19,804 nucleotides of DNA from an uncultured Sinobacteraceae bacterium (GTDB taxonomy: Bacteria; Pseudomonadota; Gammaproteobacteria; Steroidobacterales; Steroidobacteraceae): contig CALEKY010000132.1 in assembly GCA_937902995.1 (NCBI GenBank), positions 1 to 19,804 of the forward strand, written 5' to 3'. Below are positions 16,661 through 19,804 of this stretch, in pieces. How positions within the stretch are numbered: the stretch's first letter is position 1; the number at the start of each line of letters is the position of its first letter. The notes below the pieces were generated by a model. It did no database searches. It had not been told where the DNA came from and worked only from the letters and a program-made list of their open reading frames with translations. The position numbers and the translations under genes were made by a program.

Positions 16661-18823
16661 CTAGGCAGCAGGCTCGGCGCCGGCATTTCGCTCGACGGTC
16701 GGGATCACGAGCTTCGTACCGGGTTTGATCGAGCCCAGATCGAGATCCGGGTTGTATTGCCGAAGCAGCCAGATCGGGATGTTGTAGCGCTGTTGCGCGA
16801 GCACCCACACCGATTCGCCGCGCTTGACCACGTGCGTCTCGTTGCCGGTGATGCGGTATTCGGTGAAGAACGCTTCCTGCAATCGCTTGTGATACTCGAC
16901 CCGGCGCGCCTCGAACTGGTCGCGCGATACTTTGGTGAAATCGAGCTTCACCTTGCGACCGATCACGACCGGCGTCGCGGTGGACATCCGATTGAGCTGG
17001 CGCAGCCGGCTTGCGCGCACATTCAGCCACTCGGCGTAATGACCGAGTGTCTCAGCCGCCTGCACGATCACCGTATCGTCGCCGTGAACCGAGTAATCGC
17101 TCGGATCGGCGGATATCGCCGCCTGAACGCCCGGAACGAGCGCAGGTCCGAGCGCTTCCGCCTCGCCTTCCGAGACCGGTTCGCTCTCTTCGGCCGCGGC
17201 AACGAGCTCGGTGGCAGGCGGTGTCGGCACGTTGTCGACCGGAACTCGCGCTTCGACCGGCGGCGCCGAGCGTGCGGCAGGCGCGAGCGCCAACACCTGA
17301 CCTTCGTAAATGAAGTTGCGGTTCTTGATGTTGTTCAGCTCCATCAGCGCCTCTTCGGTCAAACCATGCTTGGCCGCGATGCGCGAGAGCGTGTCGCCGC
17401 GCCGCACGACGTAGCGGTCCGTTCCGGTGACGCCCGTCGGAGGCGCACTCGTCTGAGCGGCGGGCGCGGGGGGGGTCGGCGTTGCCGCCGCCACGGCGGC
17501 AGCCGGCTGACCCGGCTTGCCGGGCAACGAAAGGACTTGCCCCACGTAGATTCGATACGGCGGCGCAAGCCCGTTCAGCTCCGCGAGCTGCCTCAGGCTG
17601 ACGCCGTAGCTCGCCGCAATCGACGAGAGCGTCTCGCCGCTCGTCACGCGGTGCTGCGATTCGGTGAGTTGCGCTGCCACCGGACCGATGGCGGAGAGCT
17701 TTTGCAGAGCTGCGGTCGCATCGATGTGTGCCGGAACTCGAAACTCGAAGCCGCGCGGCACGTTTCGCGCTCCGCGCCAGACCGCCGGCAGCAGCGACGG
17801 GTTCAAGCGTCGCAGCTCATCGAGCTCCACGTTCAATGCCGAAGCAATCCGGCTCGCAGGGATGAAGTTCGGCAGCTCGACGACTCGGCTGTCGTCCACC
17901 GGATCGAGCTTGATCGGCCCGAAGAATTTCTCGGGGTTCTGATCGATTTCGAGCGCCGCCAGGAACGCGACGTAGAAGTTGCGCGAGGCAAACCCGAAGG
18001 TTCGGCTGGAGTACTTGCGCACGATCGTGGTGATGTCGCTCGTTCCCATCACTTCCTGCGCACGCCGCATCCCGGCCGTACCGTGGTTGTACGCCGTGAG
18101 CGCGAGCGGCCAGCTGCCGAGCACGATGTAGTTCTGTTCGAGGAATCGCGCCGCCGCCTTCGTCGAGCGATAGGGATCGAGCCGTTCGTCGACCGTCGCG
18201 TCGATGCGCAGGAACCGGCGTCCGGTGGAACGCATGAATTGCCACATTCCCGCGGCACCGACCTTGGAGTACGCGTACGTGTTGAATGAGGATTCCACGT
18301 GCGGCAATGCGACGAGCTCGCGCGGCAATCCCATCTGCTCGAATGTTGCGATGATGTAATCGCGGTACGCGCCGGAGCGAATCAAACCCTCGCGAAACCG
18401 ATCGGCTTGACCGAGCTGAAATCGAATCTCCTCGGCCGCCTGTTCGAAACGCTCGCGGCGCGTGCCCTTCGGCCACAAATCGCGAACGCGCTTCTCCTCG
18501 TCCGTCAGCTCGGATTCGTCGAGCGTGGCGATCCGGTCGAGCATGCGCGCGTATTTCTTCTTGAGCTGATCGACGCGCTTGCCGCGCTCGCGCGGCGACA
18601 GGTCGGGCGGAAATTGCACGACCTCGTACACGACGTCGAGCCGTACGGGATCGTGCAACAAACCGCCGTTCGTGGTGACCTCTGTGTAGACACGACGCCA
18701 GAACGCGATGTCGGGCTCGAGCTCTGCGGGTCGCGGAAATGGCGTAGGGCTATCGGCCTGCGCGGCGACACCCAGCGCAAGCAAGCACACACATATAAGA
18801 AACCGCACCCGTCGATGGATCAT
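16661..18823 (-). CDS. mltD: MltD-type lytic transglycosylase with LysM repeats
   Basis: A 720-residue periplasmic enzyme. Residues 1-23 are a signal peptide (cleavage after AQA); unlike E. coli MltD there is no lipobox at a suitable place, so it may be soluble. The GH23 domain has ALPHVESSFNTYAYSKVGAAGMWQFM (172-197, catalytic Glu177) and LALTAYNHGTAGM (240-252). Clear LysM repeats lie at about 391-433, 470-513 and 664-708, and a degenerate one at about 577-627, joined by Pro/Ala-rich linkers. The enzyme cuts the glycan strands of peptidoglycan to 1,6-anhydro ends. At 720 residues it is much longer than the roughly 450 of E. coli MltD, through an N-terminal domain (40-130) and extra LysM units. 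It is first gene of the five-gene run. Confidence 0.93.
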   Translation of the reverse strand: MIHRRVRFLICVCLLALGVAAQADSPTPFPRPAELEPDIAFWRRVYTEVTTNGGLLHDPVRLDVVYEVVQFPPDLSPRERGKRVDQLKKKYARMLDRIATLDESELTDEEKRVRDLWPKGTRRERFEQAAEEIRFQLGQADRFREGLIRSGAYRDYIIATFEQMGLPRELVALPHVESSFNTYAYSKVGAAGMWQFMRSTGRRFLRIDATVDERLDPYRSTKAAARFLEQNYIVLGSWPLALTAYNHGTAGMRRAQEVMGTSDITTIVRKYSSRTFGFASRNFYVAFLAALEIDQNPEKFFGPIKLDPVDDSRVVELPNFIPASRIASALNVELDELRRLNPSLLPAVWRGARNVPRGFEFRVPAHIDATAALQKLSAIGPVAAQLTESQHRVTSGETLSSIAASYGVSLRQLAELNGLAPPYRIYVGQVLSLPGKPGQPAAAVAAATPTPPAPAAQTSAPPTGVTGTDRYVVRRGDTLSRIAAKHGLTEEALMELNNIKNRNFIYEGQVLALAPAARSAPPVEARVPVDNVPTPPATELVAAAEESEPVSEGEAEALGPALVPGVQAAISADPSDYSVHGDDTVIVQAAETLGHYAEWLNVRASRLRQLNRMSTATPVVIGRKVKLDFTKVSRDQFEARRVEYHKRLQEAFFTEYRITGNETHVVKRGESVWVLAQQRYNIPIWLLRQYNPDLDLGSIKPGTKLVIPTVERNAGAEPAA

Positions 18824-18864
18824 GGCGAGACGCGAACAACTCAGGCCAGCGTGGTCGCCGTAAG

Positions 18865-18892
18865 ACTATGTAAAGTCGCCGACGGTCCTCAA
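18865..18892 (-). promoter_or_regulatory. Possible promoter of the mltD operon
   Basis: On the minus strand TTGAGG (18892-18887) and CATAGT (18870-18865) are separated by 16 nt, each 4/6 to the sigma-70 consensus, and lie about 45 bp upstream of the mltD start. The fit is moderate and no other candidate in the spacer is better. Confidence 0.4.
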
Positions 18893-18994
18893 CCGCTTTG
18901 GGTCGAATGCTTGACGTGCGTCGCCCTTCTTTACAGGTCCGCTTCGCAACCGTTGCGCCGACTGTCTGCGCACAGCCTCTAGAGCGAACTAAAA

Positions 18995-19010
18995 TGTGAC
19001 TCACGTCACA
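18995..19010. promoter_or_regulatory. CRP/Vfr-type operator
   Basis: TGTGACTCACGTCACA is a perfect TGTGA-N6-TCACA site, flanked by AAAA on the left and ATTT on the right, as in the strong CRP consensus. It lies in the 297-bp divergent spacer, 172 bp from the mltD start and 110 bp from the start of the small exported protein gene. Crp, Vfr and Clp of gammaproteobacteria all recognise this form. The target gene is not settled by position. Confidence 0.7.
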
Positions 19011-19120
19011 ATTTCGGCGCACCCGGAATGTCGATTCGCGGGCTTATGTCGCTTCCGCGCGTAAGCGGTCCTCGAATTGCACGCCACCGAGGTGCCCGTG
19101 CATCGGGGGATGGTACGAGC

Positions 19121-19468
19121 ATGAGGAGCACATCGATACCGAGGGCCGTCTTCGTCTTCGCCGCATCGCTGCTCTGCGGCGTGTACAGCTCACCGAGCGA
19201 GATCGAGACGAGCGACTCGCGGAACGTGCTGCGCCAGCGCGAGCTGGCGGAGAAAGATACGCTGAAACGGCTGCGGCTCGATGAGTTCTATCTTCCTCAG
19301 CTCGATGTCAGTCTGCCGGTGCTGTTCAAGTGGAGCGACGCCGAGCGTGTCTATTTGGCTCGCCGCGGAGCGAACGCACTCGACGGGCATGCGTGGCGGC
19401 TCACCGACTTGCGAGGGGCAAGCCGGCATTTAGAACGCGGCCGTTTTGCCGCAATGTCCGAAGCCTGA
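19121..19468 (+). CDS. Small predicted exported protein, unknown function
   Basis: A 115-residue protein I do not recognise. The N-terminus (MRSTSIPRAVFVFAASLLCGVYSS) is a signal peptide or membrane anchor; the Cys in it lacks a proper lipobox. The rest is charged, with RQRELAEKDTLKRLRLDEFYLPQLDVSLPVLFKWSDAERVYLARRG. A GGGGGA-like ribosome site lies before the ATG at 19121; the frame is open to 19028. Support comes from the signal-like start, sensible composition and the strong terminator 28 bp after the stop codon. The CRP-type site lies upstream. Confidence 0.55.
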   Translation: MRSTSIPRAVFVFAASLLCGVYSSPSEIETSDSRNVLRQRELAEKDTLKRLRLDEFYLPQLDVSLPVLFKWSDAERVYLARRGANALDGHAWRLTDLRGASRHLERGRFAAMSEA

Positions 19469-19496
19469 TCGGGCTTCGATGAGCTCAGCCGACTGG

Positions 19497-19520
19497 AGCC
19501 CCGCCCGCGCGGGGCTTTTT
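19497..19520 (+). terminator. Rho-independent terminator
   Basis: AGCCCCGC (19497-19504) and GCGGGGCT (19509-19516) form a perfect 8-bp stem with a CCGC loop, followed directly by TTTTCTT. It ends transcripts of the small exported protein gene. The following 222 bp to the next gene show no other feature apart from the ribosome site. Confidence 0.9.
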
Positions 19521-19742
19521 CTTACCTTGCTGTTCTTGCGCGAACGCATCGTCGCGTCTGACGAAGACCGAGCATCGGGCATTTGCCCGGCAGCCGGCCG
19601 CCGCCTCGGAATAATCCATCTTGAGATCCGGGCGCCTGTCCCTATCTGCCCAATTCCTGTTCGCCGCGAGGCCGGAAACTCACCAAGAATATTGCCGAAC
19701 TTACGAACCGCTCGCGCGAACGAGACGTCTGGAGGAGGTCAC

Positions 19743-19804
19743 ATGAAGATCGCGCAAGTGGCGCCGTTGATCGAGAGTGTGCCGCCCAAGACTTACGGCG
19801 GCAC
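19743..19804 (+). CDS. Glycosyltransferase, GT4-like (partial, 5' end only)
   Basis: Only the first 20 codons are present, reading MKIAQVAPLIESVPPKTYGG. The stretch IAQVAPL.ESVPPK.YGG is the characteristic opening of a GT4-type glycosyltransferase group, where YGG begins the donor/acceptor loop after the first Rossmann strand; enzymes of this group add sugars to polysaccharides or lipids. A very strong ribosome site, GGAGGAGGT, lies 3-11 nt before the ATG. It starts a new unit after the terminator. The remainder is outside the window. Confidence 0.7.
   Translation, partial: MKIAQVAPLIESVPPKTYGG

Noticed and set aside
16580..18289. A 569-codon plus-strand frame opposite mltD
   Set aside because: Antisense shadow of a well-recognised gene in GC-rich DNA.

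Overview
The window looks like chromosomal core DNA of a GC-rich gammaproteobacterium. The gene order pilU-pilT / yggS-proC-yggT, with pilTU divergent from yggS, is the one I recall from Pseudomonas. PilT, PilU, HtpG and PpnN are all recognisable as their gammaproteobacterial forms. Codon use and intergenic repeat style would fit the Steroidobacter/Nevskia/Xanthomonadales side of the class, but that placement is inference. I see no rRNA, tRNA, insertion sequence, prophage or CRISPR array.

Layout. 1-3083 (minus): three type IV pilus retraction-type ATPases in a row, transcribed pilT, pilU, then a third PilT/PilU-like gene cut by the window edge. Their spacers carry arrays of 7-bp repeats. 3436-6267 (plus): yggS (PLP homeostasis), proC (proline synthesis), yggT (membrane protein), then a DUF4426 lipoprotein with its own likely promoter. 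6584-6895 (plus): a divergent HU-like DNA-binding protein. 7051-8156 (minus): an alpha/beta hydrolase with an abutting TerB-like gene. 8342-8968 (plus): a PEBP/YbhB protein, ending in a hairpin shared with the convergent FKBP gene. 9004-11737 (minus): a 57-residue membrane microprotein, then htpG behind a clear sigma-32-type heat-shock promoter, then a lipoprotein FKBP prolyl isomerase; htpG and the FKBP form a likely folding-stress unit.

12005-13188: an orphan ParA-family ATPase (plus) facing a 75-residue gene of unknown function (minus). The roughly 170 bp between them is a dense patch of simple structure: a G-run polypurine tract, a GC-alternating hairpin, TCACG motifs and a 7-bp repeat array. 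13462-18823 (minus): a five-gene run of MltD-type lytic transglycosylase with LysM domains, small lipoprotein, L,D-transpeptidase, ppnN (nucleotide 5'-monophosphate nucleosidase) and a Cys-motif protein. The last three genes are joined by 4-nt stop/start overlaps, tying envelope remodelling to nucleotide turnover.

18824-19804: a divergent control region with a near-perfect CRP/Vfr-type site (TGTGA-N6-TCACA), a small predicted exported protein with a textbook intrinsic terminator, and the first 20 codons of a family-4-type glycosyltransferase.

Most of the window is well-understood core biology. The parts most worth a second look are the 7-bp repeat arrays, the third PilT paralog, the ParA/75-residue/repeat patch, the Cys-motif gene coupled to ppnN, and the regulatory sites of htpG and of the mltD region.
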